In this document: positions 1 through 7,059 of the stretch, in pieces
Layout of the letters: each line of letters opens with the position of its first letter
Position numbering within the stretch: the stretch's first letter is position 1
Source of the DNA: Treponema sp.
Lineage (GTDB): Bacteria; Spirochaetota; Spirochaetia; Treponematales; Treponemataceae
Direction: 5' to 3'
Length of the DNA: 35,786 nt
Assembly (NCBI GenBank): GCA_024689365.1
Contig: JAILDQ010000212.1
Span: forward strand, 1-35,786
Made by a program: the position numbers and the translations under genes
The notes under the pieces: generated by a model
Databases searched by the model: none
Seen by the model: the letters and a program-made list of their open reading frames with translations, nothing else
Told to the model about the DNA's origin: nothing

Positions 1-1100
1 GGATGGGCTTTTTTGATTTTTTGTTTTGGCGCGGAATCTTTTCGCAAAAGCTGTTCTATGCGGACTGGATTTTTTTCATTTAAAATATCTTGGTAGGCTT
101 TGTCCAAGGCCGCGATTTTTTTGTTTGCCAGCTCGATTTCCGTCTTCAGCTCTTCGGCGCCGCTCACTTCCTTTTTGTACAAATCATAGTAATAGGCGGC
201 GTTTGCTTGCGCGGATTTTTTTGGGTCGATTTTTATTTGGATTTTTTTTCCGTTTTGATAGTCCTCGCATTCCAAAAAGTTTGAGCCGTTTTGAATCAAA
301 TGCGCGTTTGACAAAATCAAGTCGCCCCAATGCTTTTTTTGTCCTGCGTTTTCAAAATCCGCCTTTTTCTTTTCCAAGCGCTCCAAGGCCGCGGTTTGCT
401 TTGACCGTCTGCTTTGATACCAAGCCTTTGCCTTTTCCAAAAGCGCGTCGCGTGAAAGGGCGGAAGCGCTTTCGCTGTAAAACCAATCCACTTTTTGGTT
501 GAAAGAGAGGGGGAGCCAGTCTGGATGCTTTTCTTTTATCTCTTCTTGAACTTCCAAAAAATCTCGGACAGGAAATTTTTCCTCGCTTTTTATTTGGGCT
601 GATTTTTCCTCTTCCGATTTTTTTTGAGCCTTGCTCCAAATTTCTTCTTCGTTAAAAACGCCGCCGGTGACTTCGCCCTTTTGCGGCCGCCTAAACATTG
701 TGTCCAAAATATTGTTTTCTTTGTCGCATAAAATTATGTTGGCCGCGGCGCTCCACAAGCGGACGAACATGTTGAATTCCTCGTCGCCGTGGACGAGTTC
801 CATTTTTACAATTCTTTCAAGCGCCATTTGCTTGCAAGAAAGAATTTTTGCGCCGCGAATCTTTGACTTTAGGAATTCCATGAAGCGAAGGGGCTTTTCG
901 TTTTTGGGAATCTTTCTTTTTGTTTCGTTTATTCTGGTGGCTCCATTGGCCGCGCAAACTACAATCGTTTTTGGCGTTCCTTCCTTGTATGTGTAAAAGG
1001 CGATAGTGTCAAAGCCCGGCTGTATTATGTCTTGAATGAAGCTTCCGTCTAAATTGAGTTCGTTTAGAATTGCGTTTATTTCGTTGCAGTTAAGTGACAT
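1..1100 (-). CDS. NFACT family protein (RqcH/Rqc2-like), 3' end cut by window edge
   Basis: Reading the minus strand from the ATG at 1100 gives 366 codons with no stop, so the C-terminus lies outside the window. The start MSLNCNEINAILNEL, the stretch GFDTIAFYTYKEGTPKTIVV and the segment FVRLWSAAANIILCD match the NFACT-N domain, whose members usually show a variant of 'RLxGRxSNIILxD'. A charged, probably coiled-coil region follows from about residue 190. Family knowledge: NFACT proteins bind stalled 50S-peptidyl-tRNA complexes and add C-terminal tails in ribosome quality control (RqcH, Rqc2); older names are FbpA or fibronectin-binding protein. The NFACT-R domain expected at the C-terminus is not visible. 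The start follows a TTGAAA-17-TAAAAT promoter by only 7 bases and has no Shine-Dalgarno. Family call fairly secure; the exact role is inferred. Confidence 0.82.
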   Translation of the reverse strand, partial: MSLNCNEINAILNELNLDGSFIQDIIQPGFDTIAFYTYKEGTPKTIVVCAANGATRINETKRKIPKNEKPLRFMEFLKSKIRGAKILSCKQMALERIVKMELVHGDEEFNMFVRLWSAAANIILCDKENNILDTMFRRPQKGEVTGGVFNEEEIWSKAQKKSEEEKSAQIKSEEKFPVRDFLEVQEEIKEKHPDWLPLSFNQKVDWFYSESASALSRDALLEKAKAWYQSRRSKQTAALERLEKKKADFENAGQKKHWGDLILSNAHLIQNGSNFLECEDYQNGKKIQIKIDPKKSAQANAAYYYDLYKKEVSGAEELKTEIELANKKIAALDKAYQDILNEKNPVRIEQLLRKDSAPKQKIKKAH

Positions 1101-1107
1101 TGAAAAG

Positions 1108-1136
1108 ATTTTACAACAGGAAAAAGATTCTTTCAA
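1108..1136 (-). promoter_or_regulatory. Sigma-70-type promoter of the NFACT gene
   Basis: On the minus strand TTGAAA (1136-1131) and TAAAAT (1113-1108) are separated by 17 bases. The -10 box ends 7 bases before the ATG at 1100, so transcription should begin at or next to the start codon. Confidence 0.65.
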
Positions 1137-1163
1137 TATCTCTTTTTGACGGCGGAAAAAACA

Positions 1164-1192
1164 TTGAAAAAAACTTATGCGCGCGCTAAAAT
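1164..1192 (+). promoter_or_regulatory. Sigma-70-type promoter of the TIGR03546/TIGR03545 pair
   Basis: TTGAAA (1164-1169), 17 bases, TAAAAT (1187-1192), with GCGC directly before the -10. It leaves a leader of about 35 bases that contains the Shine-Dalgarno CGGAGGAAAG before the ATG at 1235. Confidence 0.65.
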
Positions 1193-1234
1193 ATTTCTAT
1201 TATTTAATGCTGATGTAAAGATTCGGAGGAAAGA

Positions 1235-1750
1235 ATGTTAAATTGGATTTCGGGCCTTTTTAAGGCGCTTAACGCAAATCAGAATCCTGCTGAAATCGCC
1301 CACGCTTTGGCGCTTGGCGTAATGTTGGGCTTCATGCCAAAGAACAACGCTCTTTGGTATTTGATTTTAGTCTTCTTCTTCTTTGTGAGAATCAACAAGC
1401 CGACTTACTTGCTGACCCTTTTGGTCGTCTCGTATTTTTCTTGGATGCTCGATCCCTTGTTCAGCTCAATCGGCTACACGGTTTTGACTTACAAGCCTCT
1501 TGAAGGAATTTTCGGCTTTTTGGTAGACGTTCCTTTTGTGGGCTTTACAAAGTTCAACAACACAATAGTAATGGGAAGCTTTTTGTTCAGCCTCGCGCTT
1601 TACATTCCCGTTTTTTTCTTTGGAGTTTTCTTCGTGAAGATTTGGCGTACAAAAATCGCGCCCGGTTTCATCAAGTCGCCGCTTTACAAGGCCGTTCAGA
1701 ATTTGCCGGTCATTGGAAAAATTTTCGAAGCCTTTGAGGAGAAGTTTTAA
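1235..1750 (+). CDS. TIGR03546 family membrane protein
   Basis: A 171-residue protein with three or four hydrophobic segments (about residues 38-50, 56-72, 108-130 and 88-100) and the N-terminal stretch NPAEIAHALALGVMLGFMPK, typical of TIGR03546 and reminiscent of DUF2062 membrane proteins. The family has no established function; its members are usually encoded next to TIGR03545, exactly as here (2-base gap to the next ATG). The start is supported by the Shine-Dalgarno CGGAGGAAAG 5 bases upstream and by a TTGAAA-17-TAAAAT promoter. The pair is known from diderm bacteria, and a shared envelope task is the natural inference, but nothing in the sequence proves it. Confidence 0.85.
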   Translation: MLNWISGLFKALNANQNPAEIAHALALGVMLGFMPKNNALWYLILVFFFFVRINKPTYLLTLLVVSYFSWMLDPLFSSIGYTVLTYKPLEGIFGFLVDVPFVGFTKFNNTIVMGSFLFSLALYIPVFFFGVFFVKIWRTKIAPGFIKSPLYKAVQNLPVIGKIFEAFEEKF

Positions 1751-1752
1751 TT

Positions 1753-4092
1753 ATGGCAAAGATTACAGATAAAGACACAGAGAAAAAGACTGGCGCTAAG
1801 GCTCCAGCCGCAAAAAAAAGCGCGGCTCCCGCTTCAAAGGCAAAGGCTCCTGCAAAAAAGCCTGCCGCGACAGAAAAGACCCCCGCAAAAAAAACGGAGC
1901 CCGCTCAGACTCAGGCAAAGGCTCCTTCCGCAAAAAGTGAAAAGCCCAAGAAGGCTCCAAAACTTTTTCCCGCGAAAAAATTGCCTGGCTTGCTAAAAAA
2001 GGCTTACCGCGCGGACAAAATAGAAAAGATTCTTTACAAAAAGATATACATTTCAAGCGACAAGGAATTGGTCAAGTCTTTTTTTGTGGACAATCCTGAA
2101 AAGCCTGGAACAGTTCGCATTCCGCTTGACAAAATGATTGCCAAGCCTGATTTTACCCGCTTAAAGGCCATAGCCAAAGACATTAAGAAAAACAAGGGGT
2201 CCTTCAAACTTGTTCCCTTTGTCGCCGTTGCCGCTTTTATCGCGCTTGTGGTTTTCGCTTTCATCACCTTTAAGAATCCCATCGCCAAAAAGGGAATGAT
2301 AATTGGAATGCAAAAGGTCTTTGGCGCTCGAACAGACATCGCCCGCGTTAACGTTGAGCTTTTAAAGGCCACGATTACCGTGAACGGCCTTCAGCAAGCA
2401 AACGCCAACGAGCCGATGAAAAACCTTTTTCAAATCGACAAGACGGAAATTAAATTCAATTTGACAGAAGCCCTTCGCGGAAAATTCGACGCGCAAAACA
2501 TTGAAGTGACGGGCCTTCAGATTGGAACAGATAGAAGTTATTCCGGCGAGCTTCCCGAAGCGGAGAAGGCCAGCAATCCTTACGTTGAGAAATTCACGGC
2601 GGCCGCAACGCAAAAAAAAGAAGCCGCGATTTCCGCCGCCAAAGATTCTATCGAAGCGGCCTTTGCGGAATACAATCCCGAGAACATGATTAAAAACGTT
2701 CAGGACAACTTGAAGTCTCCGGCGCTCGCAAAAGAGGTTCAGGCTAAGGTTGAGGCTTCCGTTGAAAAGTGGAAGAACAAGCCGGCCGAAGTCGAAGCGC
2801 AAGTAAAGGATTTTTCTGACAGCGTGAACACTCTTGTCAACAAGGATTGGTCAAACGTAAACGATCCGATTGCGATTAAGAACGCCATCACCGACATCAC
2901 CAACGCTTTGCAAAAAAGCAAGAGCGTGACCAATTCGGTAAAGGGAATCGCCAACGACATCAAGGCGGACGGAAACGCCGTTCGTCAAATTTCAAGCCAA
3001 GTGCAAGAGGCGATCAAGGCTGACACGGAATTGGTGAACAAGCAGTTGAAGAAGATCACTTCGTTCAACATGGACACAGGAACTCAGATTTTGAGCAACG
3101 CCTTCAACAGCGCCCTTTACGCAATTTGCGGAGACTATTATCCTTACGTTTCAAAAGCGATTGACGCGGCTATGAAGGCCAAGCAGTCCGCTTCGAGCGA
3201 TCCCAAGGAAACTCAGAAGAAGGCCGCCGAAACTCAAAAGAGGCACGAGCGCCTTCCCGGAATTGACGTTTGGTACAAGAACGACAATGTGCCGCGCTTT
3301 TTGATAGAAAAAATTTCTTTCTCCGGTTTGGGAGTTTCCGCCCAAGGCTTTGAGATTTCAAACGACATGGACAAGCGCGGCTCTCCCGCAACCCTTACCG
3401 GTTCTTACCAAGAGGGCGACAGGCGAACCCACAAGGCAAAGCTTGTGGTTGACGCAAGAAGCAAAACGAACAATCCTCTCGTCGGCGCCGAATACACGGG
3501 AAACAATTATCCTTTTGGATTTGAAAGCCCTTACTTGAACCTCGCCTCAAACACAACTTTGACCGCCACAGGAACGATGGATTTGACAGGAGCCGTTTCC
3601 ATTGGCGCCAAGTTCAACATGAAGGCGATGCAGTTGACCGCCGATGAATTTGAGCCTGCAATCGCTTACCGCTTTTATTCAAGCGCCCTCAGCGCGATAA
3701 ACAATTTGACCCTTGGCGCTCAAATCGGAATTGACGCGCAAAGAAACCTTTCTCTAAAAATCGATTCAGACTTGGACAAGCAGTTCAACACGATTTTGAG
3801 AAACGTGGTCAACAAGGAATTGGGAGCTTTGATGAACGAAGCCAAAAAGCAAATCACCGAAAAGCTTGGCGAGCAAACCGGCGGCGTTACAGACAAAATT
3901 TCCCAATTCATCAATTTGGAAAACGGAATCAACGCCCAAAGCTTGAACATGGACGCGCTCAACAAAGAGCTTAACGCCAAAAAGGCTGAGCTGCAAAAGC
4001 AGCTTCAAGATCAAGCGGCCGGAGCCATTGGCGGAGCCGCCGGCAACGCCGCTGGAGAAGCTATTGGCGGCGCTTTGAAGAAACTTTTCTAA
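1753..4092 (+). CDS. TIGR03545 family protein with K/A/P-rich cytoplasmic tail and one membrane anchor
   Basis: A 779-residue protein. Residues 1-75 are almost entirely Lys, Ala, Pro, Ser and Thr, with recurring AKAPAKK-type motifs. A hydrophilic segment follows, then one membrane helix at about 153-173 (LVPFVAVAAFIALVVFAFITF). The remainder is predicted to be periplasmic: a beta-rich, AsmA/DUF748-like section at about 190-255, long helices at 270-480, a second beta-rich section at 500-640 (GYLGxx-free, with many short strands), and an Ala/Gly-rich end. It matches TIGR03545, the usual partner of TIGR03546. An AsmA-like envelope-spanning or lipid-handling role is inference. The Lys-rich tail resembles histone H1 tails and could contact nucleic acid or acidic lipid. 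Shine-Dalgarno GAGGAG lies in the end of the upstream gene. Confidence 0.82.
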   Translation: MAKITDKDTEKKTGAKAPAAKKSAAPASKAKAPAKKPAATEKTPAKKTEPAQTQAKAPSAKSEKPKKAPKLFPAKKLPGLLKKAYRADKIEKILYKKIYISSDKELVKSFFVDNPEKPGTVRIPLDKMIAKPDFTRLKAIAKDIKKNKGSFKLVPFVAVAAFIALVVFAFITFKNPIAKKGMIIGMQKVFGARTDIARVNVELLKATITVNGLQQANANEPMKNLFQIDKTEIKFNLTEALRGKFDAQNIEVTGLQIGTDRSYSGELPEAEKASNPYVEKFTAAATQKKEAAISAAKDSIEAAFAEYNPENMIKNVQDNLKSPALAKEVQAKVEASVEKWKNKPAEVEAQVKDFSDSVNTLVNKDWSNVNDPIAIKNAITDITNALQKSKSVTNSVKGIANDIKADGNAVRQISSQVQEAIKADTELVNKQLKKITSFNMDTGTQILSNAFNSALYAICGDYYPYVSKAIDAAMKAKQSASSDPKETQKKAAETQKRHERLPGIDVWYKNDNVPRFLIEKISFSGLGVSAQGFEISNDMDKRGSPATLTGSYQEGDRRTHKAKLVVDARSKTNNPLVGAEYTGNNYPFGFESPYLNLASNTTLTATGTMDLTGAVSIGAKFNMKAMQLTADEFEPAIAYRFYSSALSAINNLTLGAQIGIDAQRNLSLKIDSDLDKQFNTILRNVVNKELGALMNEAKKQITEKLGEQTGGVTDKISQFINLENGINAQSLNMDALNKELNAKKAELQKQLQDQAAGAIGGAAGNAAGEAIGGALKKLF

Positions 4093-4102
4093 AAAAAAAT
4101 TG

Positions 4103-4137
4103 CAAGAGACTCTTGTTTTTAAGGCAAGGGTCTCTTG
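4103..4137 (+). terminator. Hairpin after TIGR03545
   Basis: A 13-base-pair stem with one G-U pair: CAAGAGACTCTTG (4103-4115) against CAAGGGTCTCTTG (4125-4137), loop of 9 bases. It lacks a downstream T tract, so it may terminate weakly or protect the 3' end. Its right arm overlaps the -35 of the symporter promoter. Confidence 0.5.
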
Positions 4138-4164
4138 TATAATCTATCCCATTGGCGCTAAAAT
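4135..4164 (+). promoter_or_regulatory. Promoter of the sodium:solute symporter
   Basis: TTGTAT (4135-4140), 18 bases, TAAAAT (4159-4164) preceded by GGCGC. The -10 box ends 8 bases before the ATG at 4173. A second TATAAT at 4138-4143 could serve the upstream in-frame ATG at 4152. Confidence 0.5.
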
Positions 4165-4172
4165 GCGCTATT

Positions 4173-5732
4173 ATGCTAATCAAACTTTTTTTAATCCTAG
4201 TTTTTTTCGCCGTTTTTGTTTTTGTTGGAATTAAGTGCCGCGCGGCAAGTTCCAGCGTCAACGGTTATGTTTTGGGCGGCCGCAAAGTCGGCCCGTGGCT
4301 TACCGCTTTTGCTTACGGAACTTCGTATTTTTCCGCGGTAATTTTTGTCGGCTACGCAGGCCAGTTTGGCTGGAACTTTGGCGTGGCTTCAACTTGGATT
4401 GGCTTGGGAAACGCCTTTATCGGCTCTCTTTTGGCTTGGGCCATTTTGGGACGACGAACAAGAATCATGACGAGGTTTTTGGATTCAAAGACAATGCCTG
4501 ATTTTTTCGGACGCCGCTTTGAGTCAAACGGAATAAAGGTCGCTTCAAGCGCGATAACTTTTTTGTTTTTGATTCCTTACACAGCCTCTTTGTTCAACGG
4601 ACTTTCCCGCTTGTTTAAAATGGCCTTTAACGTTGACTACGCGGTTTGCGTTGTAGTCATGGCCTTGTTGACGGCGGTTTACGTAATCGCCGGCGGTTAC
4701 ATGGCGACTGCGGTAAACGACTTTATTCAAGGTTTGGTAATGCTTGTAGGAATCGTCGCCGTCGTTCTTTCGGTGCTTTCGCAAAACGGCGGCTTTATGC
4801 AAAGCCTCAATCTTATGAGCCAAATAGAGTCTCCGGTTATGAAGGGCGCCTACGTTTCTTTCTTTGGGCCGGATCCCCTTTACCTTCTTTTTGTAGTTTT
4901 GCTCACTTCGCTTGGAACTTGGGGCCTTCCGCAAATGGTTGGAAAATTCTACGCGATTAAAAATGAAGAGTCGATTAAAATCGGAACCGTGATTTCCACA
5001 GCCTTTGCCGTTGTGGTTGCCGGCGGCTGCTATTTCTTGGGCGGCTTTGGACGTTTGTTCGCCACTCCTGAATCAGTCAAGGCGCAAGGCTTTGACTCGA
5101 TCGTTCCGAACATGCTTTCAAATTTGGGCGACGTTTTGATTGGCGTAGTCTTGATTTTGGTTTTGTCGGCTTCAATGTCAACGCTTTCTTCACTCGCCTT
5201 GACTTCAAGCTCAACTTTGACCTTGGACTTTATCGGCGCCTTGAAAAAGAAGAAAAATTCAGAAAAGCAAAACATGCTTATGATGCGCCTTTTTGTAGCC
5301 TTCTTCATAATTGTTTCTGCCGCAATCGCGATTGTGCAGGCCAAGAGCCGCGTCACTTTCATCGCGCAGTTGATGGGCGTAAGCTGGGGCGCTTTGAGCG
5401 GAGCCTTCCTGGCCCCCTTCCTTTACGGCTTGTATTGGAAAAAGACCAGCAAGGCCGCGGTTTGCGCTTCCTTCTGCTTTGGAACTATTGTCGAAATAAT
5501 CCAGCTTTTCAAGTCTTTGGGAATGATAAAAATGAGCGGAGACTTCTTGAACTTCGTGTTCAGGAATTCCCTTTATTCCGGCGTCTTCTGCATGCTTGGC
5601 GGCCTTGTGATTGTTCCCCTTGTCAGCGCGTTGACCCAAGGCTCAAAGCCAAAGGACGTTGACCAAATGTTCACTTGCTACGACAAGCAAGTTATGGTTC
5701 CGGCTAGAGAAATCCTTACCGAAGACAAGTAA
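4173..5732 (+). CDS. Sodium:solute symporter (SSS/SLC5 family)
   Basis: A 519-residue protein with about 13 hydrophobic segments spread over its length and the SSS N-terminal signature: a first helix, then YVLGGRKVGPWLTAFAYGTSYFSA, where the GGR and the small-residue-rich second helix form the Na+ and substrate site in this family. Family knowledge: it imports a small solute (proline, pantothenate, sugar, nucleoside or carboxylate) with Na+. The substrate cannot be read from the sequence; proline- or pantothenate-type members are the closest in feel. The start at 4173 was chosen because it places a GCGC-TAAAAT box 8 bases upstream; an alternative ATG at 4152 adds seven residues. Neither has a Shine-Dalgarno. 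It is a single-gene unit between two hairpins. Confidence 0.88.
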   Translation: MLIKLFLILVFFAVFVFVGIKCRAASSSVNGYVLGGRKVGPWLTAFAYGTSYFSAVIFVGYAGQFGWNFGVASTWIGLGNAFIGSLLAWAILGRRTRIMTRFLDSKTMPDFFGRRFESNGIKVASSAITFLFLIPYTASLFNGLSRLFKMAFNVDYAVCVVVMALLTAVYVIAGGYMATAVNDFIQGLVMLVGIVAVVLSVLSQNGGFMQSLNLMSQIESPVMKGAYVSFFGPDPLYLLFVVLLTSLGTWGLPQMVGKFYAIKNEESIKIGTVISTAFAVVVAGGCYFLGGFGRLFATPESVKAQGFDSIVPNMLSNLGDVLIGVVLILVLSASMSTLSSLALTSSSTLTLDFIGALKKKKNSEKQNMLMMRLFVAFFIIVSAAIAIVQAKSRVTFIAQLMGVSWGALSGAFLAPFLYGLYWKKTSKAAVCASFCFGTIVEIIQLFKSLGMIKMSGDFLNFVFRNSLYSGVFCMLGGLVIVPLVSALTQGSKPKDVDQMFTCYDKQVMVPAREILTEDK

Positions 5733-5750
5733 TAAAAATATTTTGTAAAA

Positions 5751-5787
5751 TCGGCCTTTCAAGCCCATTCGCGGCTTTTAAGGCCGA
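5751..5787 (+). terminator. Terminator-like hairpin after the symporter
   Basis: TCGGCCTT (5751-5758) pairs with AAGGCCGA (5780-5787); inside it AAGCC (5761-5765) pairs with GGCTT, loop CATTCGC. The stem is strong but only a short mixed T stretch follows. Confidence 0.6.
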
Positions 5788-5828
5788 AATTCCTTTAAAA
5801 AAATCCTGAAAAATTTCTTTCTTTTTCC

Positions 5829-5855
5829 TTAACTTTTTTTTTCAAAAACCGATAA
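5829..5855 (+). promoter_or_regulatory. Sigma-28 (FliA-type) promoter of fliS
   Basis: TTAA (5829-5832), 15 bases, ACCGATAA (5848-5855). The sigma-28 consensus is TAAA-N15-GCCGATAA. The spacer begins with C followed by nine T. The position, about 45 bases before the fliS ATG, and the flagellar function of the gene both support the call. Confidence 0.78.
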
Positions 5856-5898
5856 TCTTAGCGATGTAGTATCCGAACTTACGGGAGGCGAACAATTT

Positions 5899-6339
5899 AT
5901 GATGTATAATCAGGCTTACAACGCTTACAAAAAGGCTAGTGTCAAGACCGCAAGCCAAGCGGAACTCGTTGTTCTTCTTTATGAGGGAGCCGTGAAGAAA
6001 CTCACTTCCGCGTCTTCAAAATTTACGCCAGACGGAAAACTGCCAGTCGCAAATATAGAGGCTTTCAGCGCGGACGTTTTGCGCGCTCAGGAAATCATCA
6101 CGGAACTTCAGGTTTCCCTCGACATGGATAAAGGCGGAGAAATCGCAAGAAATTTGATGTCCTTGTATCTTTTCTTCAACGACCAGCTTAGAAGCGCGAA
6201 CATTTCAAAGAACAAGGATAAAATCGATTCAGTTTTAAATATGATGAGCCAGTTGACTGACTCATGGCGCCAAGCTGCGGAAACCTCAAACGGCAGCGTT
6301 TCCACTCAAAGCCAGCCGGCGTTGAACATTGAGGGGTGA
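5899..6339 (+). CDS. fliS: Flagellar export chaperone FliS
   Basis: A 146-residue, mostly helical protein. The start MMYNQAYNAYKKASVKTASQAELVVLLYEGAVKKL is the FliS N-terminal pattern (YxxxxxxTAsp..LvlmLYdgA). Residues 80-125 (ARNLMSLYLFFNDQL) match its third and fourth helices, where the family motif is 'LxxLYxYmxxrL'. Family knowledge: FliS binds the C-terminus of newly made flagellin in the cytoplasm and delivers it to the export gate. The Shine-Dalgarno GGGAGG lies about 11 bases before the first ATG; the adjacent second ATG would be better spaced by three bases less of protein. A sigma-28 promoter precedes it, as expected for a late flagellar gene. It is followed after 4 bases by the flgN-like gene. 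Confidence 0.9.
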   Translation: MMYNQAYNAYKKASVKTASQAELVVLLYEGAVKKLTSASSKFTPDGKLPVANIEAFSADVLRAQEIITELQVSLDMDKGGEIARNLMSLYLFFNDQLRSANISKNKDKIDSVLNMMSQLTDSWRQAAETSNGSVSTQSQPALNIEG

Positions 6340-6343
6340 CTTT

Positions 6344-6814
6344 ATGGAAGAGATTACAAAAGAAGAGCTTGAAGAGCGCGTGGCCTTGCTGAAAAAATTC
6401 CGCAGCTTGCTCCAACAGCAGCGCGACAAATTCCGCGAGTACCTCAATGTTTTGGAAAAGCAAGAAACTTCAATCACTACAGAAAACGCCGACGCTCTTT
6501 TGGCCCACACAGAGCTTGAGCAACAGGTTGTTTCAAACATAATGAACTTGCAAAAGGTCATCGTGCCGATGTCCGACTTGTACAAGGCCCGCTCTGGCGA
6601 AGAAAAGGAAGAGTCGATTACGGCCCTTCAAAACGATTTGTCCAGCTTGCAGAATCAAGTTCTCGCGCAAAACAAAAAGAACCGCGACTTGCTCAGAAGC
6701 CACATCGACAGCATAAGGACTCAAATCGCGTCTTTCAGAAATCCCTACAAGAGCCGCCGTTCAGTTTACGCCGAAAAGAATTCCACTGGCTCAATGGTCG
6801 CGGTGGAAGCGTAA
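6344..6814 (+). CDS. FlgN-like flagellar chaperone
   Basis: A 156-residue, entirely helical, Glu/Gln/Leu-rich protein predicted to form long coiled coils. Its pattern (LLKKFRSLLQQQRDKFREYL, then a heptad region, then LLRSHIDSIRTQIASFRNPY) fits the FlgN family, whose members chaperone the hook-filament junction proteins FlgK and FlgL. FlgN is poorly conserved, so the call leans on size, helix pattern and the immediate fliS neighbour. The start at 6344 is preferred over an upstream in-frame ATG at 6329 because GAGGGG at the end of fliS is then a correctly spaced Shine-Dalgarno. It is expected to be co-transcribed from the sigma-28 promoter. The C-terminus ends in a basic and then flexible tail. 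Confidence 0.72.
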   Translation: MEEITKEELEERVALLKKFRSLLQQQRDKFREYLNVLEKQETSITTENADALLAHTELEQQVVSNIMNLQKVIVPMSDLYKARSGEEKEESITALQNDLSSLQNQVLAQNKKNRDLLRSHIDSIRTQIASFRNPYKSRRSVYAEKNSTGSMVAVEA

Positions 6815-6857
6815 AAGCGGCAAAAATTATAGGATGAAAGCCTAAAAGCGTTTGTTA

Positions 6858-6909
6858 GCCGCATAAGCGGCAACATTCGCGCTCGCATCCAAACTCGCGC
6901 GAACAGCCG
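6858..6909 (+). repeat. Dispersed two-hairpin repeat, copy A
   Basis: Fifty-two bases, 49 of them identical to the reverse complement of 29133-29184. Hairpin 1 is GCCGC-ATAA-GCGGC; hairpin 2 is TTCGCGC...GCGCGAA. It lies between the flgN-like stop codon and the terminator, so it would be transcribed as 3' untranslated RNA. Confidence 0.8.
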
Positions 6910-6959
6910 TACGTCTTAAACGTTGTTTCGAGCGGATTTTTCAATCGAACGCTCGGAGG

Positions 6960-6984
6960 AAGCCCGCGGATGCGGGCTTTTTTT
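6960..6984 (+). terminator. Rho-independent terminator of the fliS-flgN unit
   Basis: AAGCCCGC (6960-6967), loop GGAT, GCGGGCTT (6972-6979), followed directly by T5 and then G. It is a textbook intrinsic terminator. Confidence 0.85.
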
Positions 6985-7000
6985 GTCGGGCGAGAAATTC

Positions 7001-7029
7001 TTGAATTTTTTGTTTTGGCGCGCTATAAT
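7001..7029 (+). promoter_or_regulatory. Strong sigma-70 promoter of the purine permease
   Basis: TTGAAT (7001-7006), 17 bases, TATAAT (7024-7029) preceded by GCGC. It leaves a leader of about 24 bases with the Shine-Dalgarno AAAGGAG. There is no room for a purine riboswitch. Confidence 0.75.
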
Positions 7030-7059
7030 GTTTTATCTTTATCAAAAAGGAGAAACATT

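Noticed and set aside
26-996. Several plus-strand and minus-strand frames over the left end
   Set aside because: They are shadows of the minus-strand NFACT gene, which is open from 1100 to the edge and has clear family motifs.
7030-7059. Purine riboswitch before the NCS2 permease
   Set aside because: The leader from promoter to ATG is only about 24 bases, too short for an aptamer.
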